DNA from: Uloborus plumipes
Lineage: Eukaryota > Arthropoda > Arachnida > Araneae > Uloboridae
Direction: 5' to 3'
NCBI GenBank assembly: GCA_038373865.1
Contig: JAXGGA010003874.1
Coordinates: 1 to 64,000 of the forward strand
Length of the DNA: 64,000 nucleotides
Shown here: piece by piece, positions 46,720 through 59,589 of the stretch
Layout: every line of letters starts with the position of its first letter
How positions within the stretch are numbered: position 1 is the stretch's first letter
Translations under genes and position numbers: made by a program
The notes under the pieces: generated by a model
Database searches by the model: none
Seen by the model: the letters and a program-made list of their open reading frames with translations, nothing else
What the model was told of the DNA's origin: nothing

Positions 46720-49700
46720 TCACTGTTAAAAAAAACCTGAATTTTCAGGAAGATTTTTACTGGTTTTAACAGTAAATTTCCGTTTTCGTTTCAAAACAGA
46801 ACTTTTCCTTGAAAAAACGGAACTATTCCGTGAATTACCAAGTTGGAGAAACAAAAAACGGAATTTACCCGGTTTTGTGGTTGAAATATAACCGCACGAG
46901 AGAGTTAGATACAGTCTGAAGAGACTTGGGGCGTGCGCAGAAACGACGGCAGCACAAATGATTCATAACTGAATCAAAGTGCGCAGCAAAAGTAACGTAA
47001 AGTCATCGAGAATTAATGTGCATGTTTACGCTTCTGTGAAAGCTGTATTATTCGCATTAGCATGGAAAAGAGGACATCTGTGTCTCGTCGTTTGTCATCA
47101 CAGTCGAATGTTATTTAATCGTGTTCCTCAGGACGTTATTATGTGTGCGCCATTTTGTTTCAATTTGAAAATGCTTCGTCGAAGAGCGTTGACTATTGAT
47201 AGCATTCGAAGAAGAATTGTTCCAGGATTCTGCGTAGTTAATCAAATTGACTGGAAAAATAATTTGGATCTTTTCATGTGATTATTCGGTATCCAGCATT
47301 TCCTCTCAACATTTTTAAGAAGACTTCGTTAATCGCAATGGATAAATTCAAAATAGGCAACAAAAGGGCGTGTTAGTGCATTTTAAAATCTACTCGCTCT
47401 ATTGTTGCCTTTTTTGAGCAACAAAAAAAGAAAATTTTTATTTAAGAGGTAAGAATTTTTATTTTTGTTACTGCTATTTTTATTTTAATCTGTGTCCAGA
47501 CTTAACAGTTAGTTATTTCATGATGTAAACCAATTGTGCATTTTAGTAGTTGCATGTATGAACTTACTGGTGCTGAGGGTTAGTAAAATTTAGTGAAATG
47601 ATTTTTGTAATTTTATATCAAGATTTAAAAGCTTAGTTTCAAAACTTAGCTTTTTTACTTTATGACTTTACTTCGTTAATGTGACGAAATTAATGTTGTC
47701 AAAACTACGAAAATGATTGTCAATTTGACAATACTAGGATAAAGAAATATTTCGCTACATTTGACGAAATTCATCCCCAAAAAATTACGAAATGTTCGCT
47801 CGGGGTATATTCTTGGAAGTGATTTCATCAAAAACAAAGAAAGTTCGTTAATTTTGAGAGTGCATTTCTGAAAGTGTTGATCACTATGAACACCATAACG
47901 TAAATATATATGAAAATAGAGGAAATCAGTAACAATACAGGATTTTTTTTTTAAGGAACCACGAATGTTTCAAATTCAGAAAGGAAAAAAAGAACTTTCG
48001 GAAGAACTTAATTTTTATTCAAACGTAAGAGAAAATATTTTTAAAAGAATGCACCTTGTTAATACTTTTTAATTTTTTGAAGTTATGCGCTCAGAAATAC
48101 TATGCATTGATCATTCCATCTTCAAAATATTTGAGTATTTTATGCGAGATTGATGTAATCTTTTTAAAAAAATCATGTTATTTTAATGAACTAAAATTTT
48201 TAATGAAAAAAAAAAAAAAGCCAATTCTTGTATTGCTTTAGTATTTTTTTTAAAGGCAAGATGTTTAAAAGTTTGAAGTATATGAGCGGATATTTTCAAA
48301 CTTTTTCTAAAAAACAAAATTCGTAAGAGTTTTAAGTTTACATTTTTGCTCATCATTTTGTCTTATATATATATAATTTTCCGGTGAGCTAGTTTACGCT
48401 CCTTTTTTAATTGCTCTATTTTTCTGTTTCTCATTTTCCCATATTTTAATCACCCACATTTTTACATTATAGGCTTATACCTATACGCTTATACTTATAT
48501 ATGCAAGATGGAAAATTATTGAAATTTTGCAAAATAAACAAGCGCTTTTATAGCAGCTTAATATTAATAGCAAATAATATATGAAAGTTTAATAAATTAG
48601 TCCTTTAAGTGGCGCAAAATGTGTAGATTAGAAAAAACAACAAATGAACAAATTGAAATTTTAAGAAACTTTGAGAAACATTTGAAAATTTACGAAACAA
48701 TATAAGGGCGATTCTCTGTAAACTCGTCATTTTTCACACGAAATCTGTCCGGGCACGGTTTTTTGAAATGTTCGTATAATTATAATACTATTGCTCAGAA
48801 AATGAATCTATTACTTTGGTTTGAAAAAGGGCCGATTGAAGTTTGTGTTTTTCTGATAAATCATGATAGGGGGTAAGTCCCCCGCCTAGTATAACTAGGC
48901 AGGGGACTGTGCCAGGTGACTGTGTTTTTGCTCTTTGTTGCGTAATATCTGCAAAACTATTGGAACATAATTAATTACGAGAGTACCTATAAATTGCGGC
49001 ACAAATCGTGGACATAATAACTAATATGTTTCTAATTAAATTAATTGACATTAATAAAATTACTTCCCAGAGGACTGTTTTCGCAACGACCCTGATGCAT
49101 ACTTTCATCACAAATGTGGCTCTCAAACTAAGCAAAGTAGCGTTTCAACGCCGTTCTCGGCGATTTCGGCAAATTCACACTGATTACTTTAAACTTCATG
49201 CCAAAAAGAATTTGCAAAAGCTATAGATTTTTCATATTACAGCTTTGAATTTGTTGCAGGGGACTGTTTGAAAAAACTCTGGACAGAATTTACACGACAA
49301 TTTTAAGTTTTAGAAATACATAATTATACCTTATTTCATAAGAAAAATATAGCTTCATTATTCTATTTTTAAATATTAATTGCCAAATTTATGTAGTGTT
49401 AATAGGTTTTTTGAAATACTACCTTTAACAGTTAGACTATGGGATTGGGACAGCCAGGGGACTGTGTTTTTGGCGCTTAGATAATTTCTAGAAAAAAAAT
49501 TAAAGTGTTATCACTCCAAATACAATTGGGCCACAAAGTATTAATGCTTTACTTGTATTAGGAGCGATAATTACTTTATTACACTAAATTAGTTTTAAAA
49601 TACTCAGTCCGGACAGCCATTTACCAGTTTACAGAGAATCGCCCATAAACATATAAAAAGAACAAACGAAAAAGATAAGGCAGCACATTACCCATGTTTG

Positions 49701-50152
49701 TTCTTTTTATATGTTTATATTGTTTCGCAAATTTTCAAATGTTTCTTAAAATTTCAATTTGTGCATTTGTTGTTCTACACAATCTACGCATTTTGCGACA
49801 CTTAAAGGACTAATTCATTGAACTTCCATAGATAATTTGCTATTGATATTAAGCTGCTATAAAAGCGCTTGTTAATTTGCAAAATTTAAATAATTTTCCA
49901 TCTTGCATGTATACATATAAGTCAAAGCGTATAGGTATAAGCCTATAACGTATAAGCGGGGATAATAAGAACCGAAAAAATGGAGAACGGAGAATTACGA
50001 AACGAAAAAATGCCTAACGGAAAAATGACGAACGCTCTGTTCGTCATTTTTCCGTAAAATCACGGAAATATAATTAACGAAACGGAAACACTCCGGCAAC
50101 TCAGCTGCCGTATGTTTTTTCATTATTTTCAGGAAATTTTTTTAACAGTGTA
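46720..50152. mobile_element. Large TIR element (CACTGTTAAAAAAA ends) containing a palindrome
   Basis: Both ends carry CACTGTTAAAAAAA followed by a CCTGAA motif, mirrored (left about 46720; right ending AACAGTG near 50150). The interior holds a long palindrome (arms about 48466-48705 and 49649-49960), which is itself interrupted by the 939-bp element 48706-49644. A strong hairpin with 16-base stems (CGGAAAAATGACGAAC) and a 5-base loop sits at 50018-50054. No target duplication is clear. A 100-codon frame at 46979 has no family signature. The superfamily is not assigned. Confidence 0.55.
48706..49644. mobile_element. 939-bp element inserted in a palindrome arm, with 4-bp target duplication
   Basis: Ends GGGCGATTCTCTGTAAACT and the inverse AGTTTACAGAGAATCGCCC match over 19 bases. 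ATAA flanks both sides (48702-48705 and 49645-49648). The opposite arm of the host palindrome carries the unoccupied sequence ATGTTTATATTG (49711-49722), confirming a four-base duplication. The interior repeats AGGGGACTGTGTTTTTG-like segments (about 48900, 49257, 49455). A 72-codon frame at 49008 is unassigned. Confidence 0.85.
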
Positions 50153-51428
50153 GGGTCAAATGCAGTGTTCCTAACTGCTATTGGGTCATTCCACGTCAAG
50201 TGATCCAAAATCTGAGAAAAATTTTACCTTACATTTTTGTATTTCTTTCACATTTGGCTCATCAATTGTACTCCTTGAGGTAATCAAAAGTCTCAATTTT
50301 TGGATTTTTATCTCTATTATTTTTTCATTTATGAGACTTTGAACTTTGGAAAAACCCTCGTTTTTCCATGGATAAGGGTACATAAAAAGGACCATAACTC
50401 AGCACCAAATATAGATAGAACAATTTGGTAAATGGCATTTTAAAGTACGTTAGTTGCCGCTTAATCTGATATGCAACATGACTAATTTGATAAAAATTTT
50501 CTTTTTCAAAAAATGAAATTTAAATTTCAAATTTAAATTTCTCGAAAAACATATAATTAATTTTTTTGAAAAAATTCTCAAAAATTTTTGTGTATTTCAT
50601 CTATGTTTGTACAAATTTTTAGATTGGGATCTCAATGGGATCATATTTTTTTGAATTTTTGAATAAAACTGTATAGGAAAAAAATGATATTTTTTAGATT
50701 CTATTTATTTAAATACTAAGTTCTCTTGCTCGTGATGGTCTAAAAAGTAGTAAACAAACATGAATATGTTTAAAGTGAGCTGGTATGAGCTTATAGATTT
50801 GTCAGGTTCACCCCCTGCCCCTTTCTTCCCCGCACAACCACTCTTTTTTTAATTCAAAACTGTTCAAAATGTTTAAAAAAAAAAAAAAAACTCTTTGATA
50901 CAAAATGAATAGTAAACTTATTTAAAGTGGGGAAATGGGTTTCCTTATAACTAGACGAAGTATCCCCCTCCCCACCCAAATATACCATTCACACTATACT
51001 AATATGACGTCTAACCTGGGGATTGAGTTGAGGATTATTTTCAAACCTAGGTATATATATTGTTTTTCAGACGAAGTGTTTCTTTTCGATCCGAACTTCA
51101 AAGTGTACTTCCATTCAATATCTGAAATTTAACTTTATGATTCATTTCATCTTCTACTCCAGCACCAATCTTCAATTTTGAAGGGAGGAAATAAATGGGT
51201 CGCCCCAATATCATAGCAAACAGCAAAATAGCACTGTTTCGCCTTGTTCTCATCGTTTTTTCTATTCTTTTCGCACAAAACTGAAAATAAATCAAAATAT
51301 CAGATCATATGTCTGTGTCCCCATAACTATCTTTCCACATTATCTAGTGTGCAGCTGTTATTTAATTTTTTTAATCGATTGTGTTCTTTTTCATTTTGTT
51401 GTAAAGGAAAGTAATGCAGCAAGATATA

Positions 51429-51430
<2 letters not shown>

Positions 51431-51459
<29 letters not shown>
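51431..51459. repeat. (TA)n microsatellite in the foldback loop
   Basis: About 14 TA units in the unpaired centre of the 50184-53088 palindrome. Confidence 0.9.
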
Positions 51460-51463
<4 letters not shown>

Positions 51464-51989
51464 CAAACACTGTTTTTTTTGAGCACAACCTCACATGTTG
51501 TTTAACTTCTTTACAGATTGCTCCCCCCCCCCTACCCTACCTTTCCACTCCAAACTTTTATTTTTTTTTATTATCCCGTCTAGCCCCATTTCAAAGCCTT
51601 AGTCTCTACTGATGTCTGGTAGTGTTTCAGTTTATTCTGTTTGTTACTCTTTCCTATTAGCTCATGAGCTTTGTCCAATAAGAGAAAGGAAAGGCAGTGA
51701 TGGGGACTGACATATAACGTGACACTTTAATTTCTTTTCAGTTTTGTGTAAAAATAATGGGAAAACATTATGAGAACAAGGGGAAACAGTGCTATTTTGC
51801 TGTTTGATATGATCTTGGGGCGACCCATTTATTCCCTCCCTTCAAAATTGAAGATTGGTGCTGGGGGAGGGGATGAAATGAACCATAAGTTTAAATTCAG
51901 ATTTTGAATGGAAGTACACTTTGTGAAGTTCGGATTGAAAACGAAACACTTCGTCTGAAAAACAATATATACCTAGGGGAAAATAATCC

Positions 51990-52520
51990 TCAAATCAATC
52001 CCCAGGTGAGACGTCATATTAGTATAGCGTTAATGGTATATTTGGGTGGGGGAAGGGTTGTACTTTGCCTTGTTATAAGGAAGCCCATTTATCAACTTTA
52101 AACAAGTTTACTGTTCATTTTGTATCAAAGAAGCTTTTTTTTAGCATTTTAAACAGTTTGGGGGGAAAATGGTTGGGTCAGGAAGGAAGGGAGGGGGAGC
52201 TGACCAATCTACAAGTTAATGCTAGCTCACTTACCTAGAGTAAAAATAATAGTCAATTCAATCCCCAGGTTATACTTCATAATAGTACAGCGTTAATGGT
52301 ATATTTGGGTGGAGGAGGGGGATAGTTCGTCTAGTTATAAGGAAACTCATTTGCCAACTTTAAAAAAGTTTAGTATTCATTTTGTATCAAAGAGTTTTTT
52401 TTTTTTTTGAAACATTTTGAACAGTTTTGAATTAAAAAAGAGCGGTTGTGCGGGGGAGGAAGGGGGGGGGTGAACCTGACAAATCTATAGGCTCATACCA
52501 GCTCACTTTAAACATATTCA
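51990..52520 (+). repeat. Tandem duplication of about 266 bp in the right foldback arm
   Basis: The block beginning TCAATCCCCAGGT (51992) and running through GTATATTTGGGTGG and TTCATTTTGTATCAAAGA recurs from 52258. The left arm has only one counterpart (about 50810-51025 inverted). The copies are diverged, with G runs of unequal length. Confidence 0.75.
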
Positions 52521-53094
52521 TGTTTGTTCACTACTTTTTAGACCATCACAAGCAAGAGAACTTAGTATTTAAATAAATAGAATCTAAAAAATATAATTTT
52601 TTTCCTATACAGTTTTATTCAAAAATTCAAAAAAATATGATCCCATTGAGATCCCAATCTAAAAATTTGTACAAACATAGATGAAATACACAAAAATTTT
52701 TGAGAATTTTTTCAAAAAAATTAATTATATGTTTTTTGAGAAATTTAAATTTGAAATTTAAATTTCATTTTTTGAAAAAGAAAATTTTTATCAAATTAGT
52801 CATGTTGCATATCAGATTAAGCGGCAACTAACGTACTTTAAAATGCCATTTACCAAATTGTTCTATCTATATTTGGTGCCGAGTTATGGTCCCTTTTATG
52901 TACCCTTATCCATGGAAAAACGAGGGTTTTTCCAAAGTTCAAAGTCTCATAAATGAAAAAATAATAGAGATAAAAATCCAAAAATTGAGACTTTTGATTA
53001 CCTCAAGGGGTACAATTGATGAGCCAAATGTGAAAGAAATACAAAAATGTAAGGTAAAAAACGTTGGATCACTTGACATGGAATGACCCTATTG

Positions 53095-56000
53095 CAAATT
53101 TTACCTCTGAAAATAATTTAGTTAAATTATTTTCAGATCATTTCAGATCATTTCAGTCATTTCTCAGATTTAATATTTTTAATACCCTCCCTCTTCCTTC
53201 TTGCTCTTATTCCTTGTTGATTAATGTTAATGTCGGCTATTTAACGAAGCACAAGTCATTTTTATTTTGATCGAGTGTGAAATTTTTAAGACTTTTTTTT
53301 TGCCCAGTTTTTCCTCACATATTTTTAGTCTCAAAAACTTTACGCCTATTTTTCAAAAAATTTCCCGGAGGAAGCCCCTTGGACTCCCCGAAATTAGGGA
53401 TAATCAACAGTTTATACCTTACTTAAAAGAGGTCATTGCATAGTTTTTCTAATATCTATGCCACTAACAAGGTCAATTCATAGCAGAACAAGAAAATATA
53501 GCGAGAGCATTAAAGAACGAGAAAAAAACACTGAAGAAATTGTATGTAGAATTGTATGTGATTCATCTGAATAGTAAGAACGAATATTTCTCTTATGAAA
53601 AATCTAAGTGAAAAAATCTAGGGGAGGGGGTGGGGGGTCAAAAGCTTCACCAGCACTTCTGAAATTTTTAACCTGTGCCCCCCCCCCCCCCCCAAAACTT
53701 TTGGTCACGCTACGCCTATGCACCCGCCAAATTTAAAATATTAACTTTTTTCTATTAATTGTTCCCACCTACAAAGTAAAAATTATTATAACTCAGAAAT
53801 AAATCTATTTCTCGTTCTGAAGGCTTATCTCCATTACAGACGCAACTGTCGTCGCATTGCAAATTTGAAATTCAAATCCGTGGTTCTTTTAATAAATTCC
53901 ACATGAATTATGATTGTTTTTTACTTATTTCAATGCTAAAAGGAAATAGGTGAGCCTTAAATTGAAAATTCATTACTTTAATCGTAATCATTGTTGGAAA
54001 ATACTCATATTTAAAAATCTTAAATTTCATCAATTTGAATGCTAAAAGGCCTATCTCGATTACAATATAAATAGGCTACCAAAATACCCTTTTCCCAAGA
54101 CACGTTCTTTCCTTCTCTTCAATAATAAAGAATATTTTTAAAAAAATATCAACTCAGCATTCTATAGAAAGGGTGGGAGGAAGGGAGCACGATTATTGTG
54201 GGCCCCTCTGGTTGCGCCACTACAATAAGAAGTCCGGAGAAGGGGTATTTCTATGGAAAATTTTGAAATCTTACCTAAAAAATGCTGGTTTTCAGCTGAT
54301 TTCAGGGCAGATTTTACTGATAAAGTTATTACAATAGTCACTTTTTTTTTTTTTTTTTAATTTCGCCATGGTAGTTTCAAAGTAGAAGAAATTGTAATGA
54401 TGTACCAATAAATACCCAATTACGGGGTATACACTCATTCTTTAATACAGCACTGAATAATAATGTTCTTTTCCAACTGCATTTCTTGGCGAATTATTCT
54501 TAATTTCTTTATTTTCAAAACCTAACCAAAAATGTTGGGGGTGCGGCGCACCCCCTGGCACCCCCGTAAGTCCGCCTATGCATGAATGACCCTATAATTG
54601 GCTCTCTAGAAAAACGGTTTACCACATCTGGAAAAAAGAAAGCTTTTTAACTCCACAAAGGTTGCTGACCCTTAGATCTAGAACGAAAACATTTCTTAAG
54701 GCTATATACTCTTCAAACAGCAAGTAGACAATCATAATTAATTAATGCTTGTTCCAAATACACTTCGTTTGCAAATGAACATATAGTGACGTCATTTACT
54801 ATCAACTGCGAGAGTTAATCAAAAGAAACTTTCAAAAAGTTATTGCGAAAAATGAACGGTTTTTGTCAGGTGTTATTATTTTCCTGTTAAAGTTTCTAAA
54901 ACTTTTTCCTCCACAAATTTTAATTTTTGATTTCACACAGAATACTTAATAGTTTTCGAGCACATTACAGAGTGAGAAAACAATGGTTCCCATCTTTTCT
55001 AGTCATATTCGAGTAACTATATTCTCAAAATACATTAACTTGGGTTTAATTTTTCGCCGGACTGTTCTAAAGTTCTGTATTTTCATCAGAAGTCAAAGCA
55101 AAATGCTCCAGAAAAGTTTTTAGTTTTTTCCTTTCTTAATACTGATAAAAACATAAACATCCTTTTGTTTCTTCCTTCGCCCATATTTAGAAGCAGTGCT
55201 ATATTAGGGAAATAATATTTAGGGGACTCACACTAAAGAAAAGGTGGTTTGACACCAATTTACATTACATTTGCATTACTTTTACAATAAAAATTTGGGG
55301 AACTCCTCTAGCCCCCCCCCCCCCCACTACAGTATTTTCTCAGAAGAAAGAACTTGTCATTTCGTGTGCTCTGAAAACTTCGTTCTATAATAAAATCAAG
55401 CCATTATATGCCAAGAAGAATGCAATTTAAAACATCAAATTGTGGAAGCAATGTAATAAATTTTAAGTGCGAGTAATACCAGACATATTTTGGCTTTTTA
55501 TGGCAGATATATGTCACTGCTTACATTTTAATTTCCACTTTTATGCCTTCAGGACAGAAGACTTATGTCACTGAGTTTGATCTTCGCCAGAAACGTTTCC
55601 AAAAAATTTAGTTTTTTAATATCACTCTAAGTTATCTTTCAAAAACAATAAAGTGAAAAAAAGGCTTCAGTTTTATGTTGCTGTTTTATTTGTTTTTCCC
55701 ATGTTGAAACTGAGATGCATGAGAGGAAATATTTTCGTGTAATGAAAATGCTTTGACTTTGCAAAAAGAAGTGCAAAAAAAAAAAAAAAAAGATAAATAA
55801 ATTAGGTGAAGAATGTGATAAAAATTTGCAGAAGCATAGCTGTGCATGGAAAAAATGATTTTAGTTTCTATAAAATAATTGCAAGACAGCTATTAAATTA
55901 CAACGCAGTCACTAGGTAATGAGATACTTCAGATGATGATGCAAACAGCAAATCTACTCCGTAAGTTGAAATTAGTAGCAGATAGTTTTCTAAGAAATAT

Positions 56001-56146
56001 ATATAGACCCATGCGCTTTCAACAATGAACCATTAATTTTTAAAGTGGAGCAAGTCCATTTTTGGAAGAAAAAGGAATTTTGACGTCTTGAATTCAAATT
56101 TTGTTTTTCGCAATCACTCGTTGCGATAGGGCCCTACTCACATTTA
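53095..56146. other. Gene-free stretch with C/G homopolymers
   Basis: AT-rich sequence with C runs (about 53680 and 55310) and decayed TE-like phrases such as GGTCACGCTACGCCTATG (about 53703). No exon, RNA gene or paired repeat end was supported. Confidence 0.4.
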
Positions 56147-56150
56147 TATA

Positions 56151-59107
56151 TGAGTGATTCCATAACAACTCACCGAATAGGGGTCGCACGACCGATTCAG
56201 ATTTTCTTTTAATTTGGCACACATGTTGATCATATAGAGGCATGGAAAAGTCCAAATTGTTAGGTTCCTGCTCCACGTATTTTCTGAGATACATGCCCTC
56301 ACAGTTTGTCCGCCACGTCAAAATACTAAAAAAGTGATGTAATTTAATCATTTTTTATAAAAAATCGTACTCATGCAAAATAAAAGTGTTAGATATCTAT
56401 GGAAACTAGTTACTCCAGGCATTCAGAAAAAAATACTAGAATGTTCATAATGAAAATTGCTAAGGTACAGGGCTCTTTGAAGTTGTCATCACAAAAACTC
56501 GATTTTGCCGATTTTGCTAAAATTGAGGAATTTATTCCAAAAAAAGGAAGACATAACCAAAGGTTTACTCACTTTCTGGTAGTGTACAGATGTTTACTAT
56601 AAATGGTTACACAATGCATAACTTGGATTTCTCACTCCTTCTTGGAAATATTTAAGCTTAAAGATAAGCCATAAGGCAAAAACATGCGTTTTTGGCCATC
56701 TTGGCAGCCATTTTTCTCATAAAGGGGGAGCAGTAGAAACTTTAATTTTTTTTAAAACAAGCCACTGATATGTTAGCTATTCACAGGAAAAGAGTTTACT
56801 TTTGGTTATTTCTCCCATTAAGAGATATCCGGCTGACAGTATATGCATGTTTATCGCGACGACCATATGCTTTTGTTCCCCCTCTCATGGACTTTTAAAC
56901 CAAAAAATAATGATATATTTATTAATAGCTGTATTATCTACCCAATATGTCATGAAGTTTAATTTATTAAATCATTGACCAATAAATTAGATGATTGATG
57001 AAAACAAGAAATAGTATTTCTCTGATGCCTGAGCATTTATGAATTCATATAATTATAAAGCACTAAATGCTTTCTTGAGAAATTAATTAACCTAAAGGAG
57101 CTCTAAATATTTATATTATAAGCAATACCCAATCTTGTGATTGGGATACTCCTGTTTTTAATTGAAGAATTTCTTGAATATCACATGAATATCAGGAAAA
57201 TAAATGAGGTCTTTTCGTTTGATGTAGGATATTTTATGACAAATTTCATTTGATGGGCTACTAACTGAGCATGGAGATAAAGAGCTATTAATTTCAGCAT
57301 CGAATTCCATTTTACCTTATTAACAGTTAAATATTTACAAAATAATTAAATAAATAATTTAATCTAAAGCCATGCTTGAAGAATTAAAATTAGTACAACT
57401 AATTTATTCCCATACTGATCTTTACAAAACTGACATGTGGTGAGCACTGATAAGAACTGACAAGAATAAGTTTACTCACTAAAATACTAGCTCACAGATA
57501 CTATAAAGCGTACATTCTATTTTCTACAAAATAATACTGCAACAAAGAACAAGGGAATAAAGGGGTAGGTACTAAAGAATGTCTTGAAAAATCAATTAAA
57601 ATAAAGGAGCTTCGATTATTTATCTCATAGGCAATACCCAATCTTGTGATTGGATCTCATGATTGATGGCTATAAACAGGAGGATACCCTTGTTCTTTGT
57701 TGCAGTATTATTTTGTAGAAAATAGAATGTATGCTTTATAGTATCTGTGAACTAATATTTTAGTGAGTAAACTTTTTCTTGTCAGTTCTTATCAGTGCTC
57801 AACGCATATCAATTTTGTAAAGATCAATATGGGAATAAATTAATTGCACTAATTTTAATTCTTCAAGCATGGCTTTCTATTAAATTATTTATTTAATTAT
57901 TTTGTAAATATTTAACTGTTAATAAGGTAAAATGGAATTCGATGCTGAAATTAATAGCTCTTTATCACCATGCTCAGTTAGTAGCCCATCAAATGAAATT
58001 TGTCATAAAATATCCTACATCAAACGAAAAGACCTCATTTATTTTCCTGATATTCATGTGATATTCAAGAAATTCTTCAATTAAAAACAGGAGTATCCCA
58101 ATCACAAGATTGGGTATTGCTTATAATATAACTATTTAGAGCTCATTTATGTTAATTAATTTCTCAAGAAAGTATTTAGTGCTTTATAATTATGAATGCA
58201 TAATGCTCAGGCATCAGAGAAATACTTTTTCTTTCTTTCATCAATTATCTAATTTATTGTTCAATGATTTAATAAATTAAATTTCATGACATATTGGGTA
58301 GATAATACAGCTAATAATAAATATATCATTATTTTTTGGTTTAATTAATTTTAAGTCCATGAGAGGGGGAACAAAAGCATATGGTCGTCGCGAAAAACAT
58401 GCATATACTGTCAGCAGGATATCTCTTAATGGGAGAAATAACCAAAAGTAAACTCTTTTCCTGTGAATAGCTAACATATCAGTGACTTGTTTAAAAAAAA
58501 TTAAAGTTTCTACTGCTCCCCCTTTATGAGAAAAATGGCTGCCAAGATGGCCAAAAACGCATTTTTTGCCTTATAATGGCTTATCTTTAAGCTAAAATAT
58601 TTCCAATTAGGAGTGAGAAATCAAAGTTATGCATTGTGTAACCATTTATAGTAAACATCTGTACACTACCAGAAAGTGAGTAAACCTTTGGTTATGTCTT
58701 CCTTTTTTTGGAATAAATTCCTCAATTTTAGCAAAATCGGGAAAATCAAATTTTTGTGATGGCAACTTCTAAGAGTGCTGTACCTTAACATTTTCCGTTA
58801 TAAACATTGCCATATTTTTTTTCTGAATGCCAGGAGTAGCTAGTTTCCGTAGATGTCAAACACTTTCATATTGCATGAGTAGAAATTTTAAGAAAAAAAT
58901 ATTAAAAAACATCAATTTTTTGGTATTTTGAAGGTCCGGACAAACTTCGAGGACCCGTATCTCGGGAAATAAGTGGAGCAGGTAACTTTCCTTTTGGGCT
59001 TTTTCATACCTCTATACCATCAATCTGTGTACCAAATTAAAAAAAAATCCGAGTCGGTCGTGCGACCAACTTCTTTTTTTTTCGGTGAGTTGGTATGGAA
59101 TCGCTCA
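56151..59107. mobile_element. Foldback element, 3.0 kb
   Basis: Termini TGAGTGATTCCATAACAACT and the diverged inverse (AGTTGGTATGGAATCGCTCA) begin mirrored arms that run to a loop at about 57555-57690. TATA flanks both ends (56147-56150 and 59108-59111). Mirrored landmarks include CGGACAAAC / GTTTGTCCG and CATGCATATACTGTCAGC and its inverse. The block CAATACCCAATCTTGTGATTGG occurs near both arm centres and again in the loop. Frames at 56094 (-) and 58973 (+) are mirror images of arm sequence. No transposase. Confidence 0.82.
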
Positions 59108-59111
59108 TATA

Positions 59112-59545
59112 CGAGGGTTGTTTTTTTTTTCAACTTCCGTTTGGCTATAAAAAATAAACGGATTCAAATAAAAAAAAAATTATTATCAAAAGTAAGGTAC
59201 AATCCTCTACAATTCTCTACATAATCACCTTGACGATTGAAACATTTGTTATATCTGTGAACAAGCTTTATAATAGCCTCCTCGTAGAATGTTGCCGCCA
59301 ATGATGGGAAGTAAGTTGTGACGGTGTCTTTGGGTTCCACGCGACTTTGGAAGCTCGATGCCTTTCCAGACCCCAAGCAGAGGTTTCCAAGTCTCTGTTT
59401 CAGTTCAGGGAGCACATGTAAGTAAGTCACTTGGTGCTCAGTCGGAACTTAATGATGGGTGTTCAAAAATGTCCAATTGAATGCATGAAATTGCAGGAGG
59501 AACTGTTGGGTTACACGAACGTTATGATGACGCGATGACGGACAT
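59112..59545 (-). mobile_element. Degenerate mariner with transposase C-terminal remnant
   Basis: It starts CGAGGGTTGTTTTTTTTTTC, a mariner-type terminus, after TATA next to the foldback. On the - strand 59430-59164 encodes LPELKQRLGNLCLG, then FYEEAIIKLVHRYNKCFN and QGDYVEN, matching the mariner transposase C-terminal block ('FYE.GI.KLV.R...C....GDYVEK'). The catalytic Asp regions further up are shifted or lost, and the other terminus was not located. Compared with the mariner at 1511 it has a different sequence, so it belongs to another subfamily. Confidence 0.75.
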
Positions 59546-59553
59546 TGCCATGC

Positions 59554-59583
59554 CCCCAAGCAGGGCGTCACCCCTGCTTGGGG
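59554..59583. repeat. Small GC-rich hairpin
   Basis: CCCCAAGCAGGG and CCCTGCTTGGGG pair exactly across a six-base loop. The CCAGACCCCAAGCAG phrase also occurs at about 59366 inside the mariner, so this is a local inverted duplication. Confidence 0.7.
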
Positions 59584-59589
59584 TCTGGA

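Larger units (their letters stand above)
50184..53088. mobile_element. Foldback element, 2.9 kb
   Basis: Termini GGTCATTCCACGTCAAGTGA and its near inverse (one substitution) begin long mirrored arms (about 50184-51290 and 51735-53088). The flanking direct repeat is CTATTG (50178-50183 and 53089-53094). The same 66-69-codon frame (FMYPYPWKNEGFSKVQSL...) appears in both arms, on the - strand at 50186 and the + strand at 52886, simply because the arms mirror each other. The right arm has an internal tandem duplication of about 266 bp. A (TA)n tract lies in the loop. No transposase. Confidence 0.85.

Noticed and set aside
46979..47281. 100-codon + frame as a gene
   Set aside because: No ATG (it begins at an alternative codon), no recognisable domain, and it lies inside a TIR element; too weak to call.
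50186..53086. Peptide with PYPWKNEGFSKVQSLINEK as a conserved protein
   Set aside because: It appears twice only because the two foldback arms are mirror images; there is no start context or domain, and flanking repeat sequence explains it.
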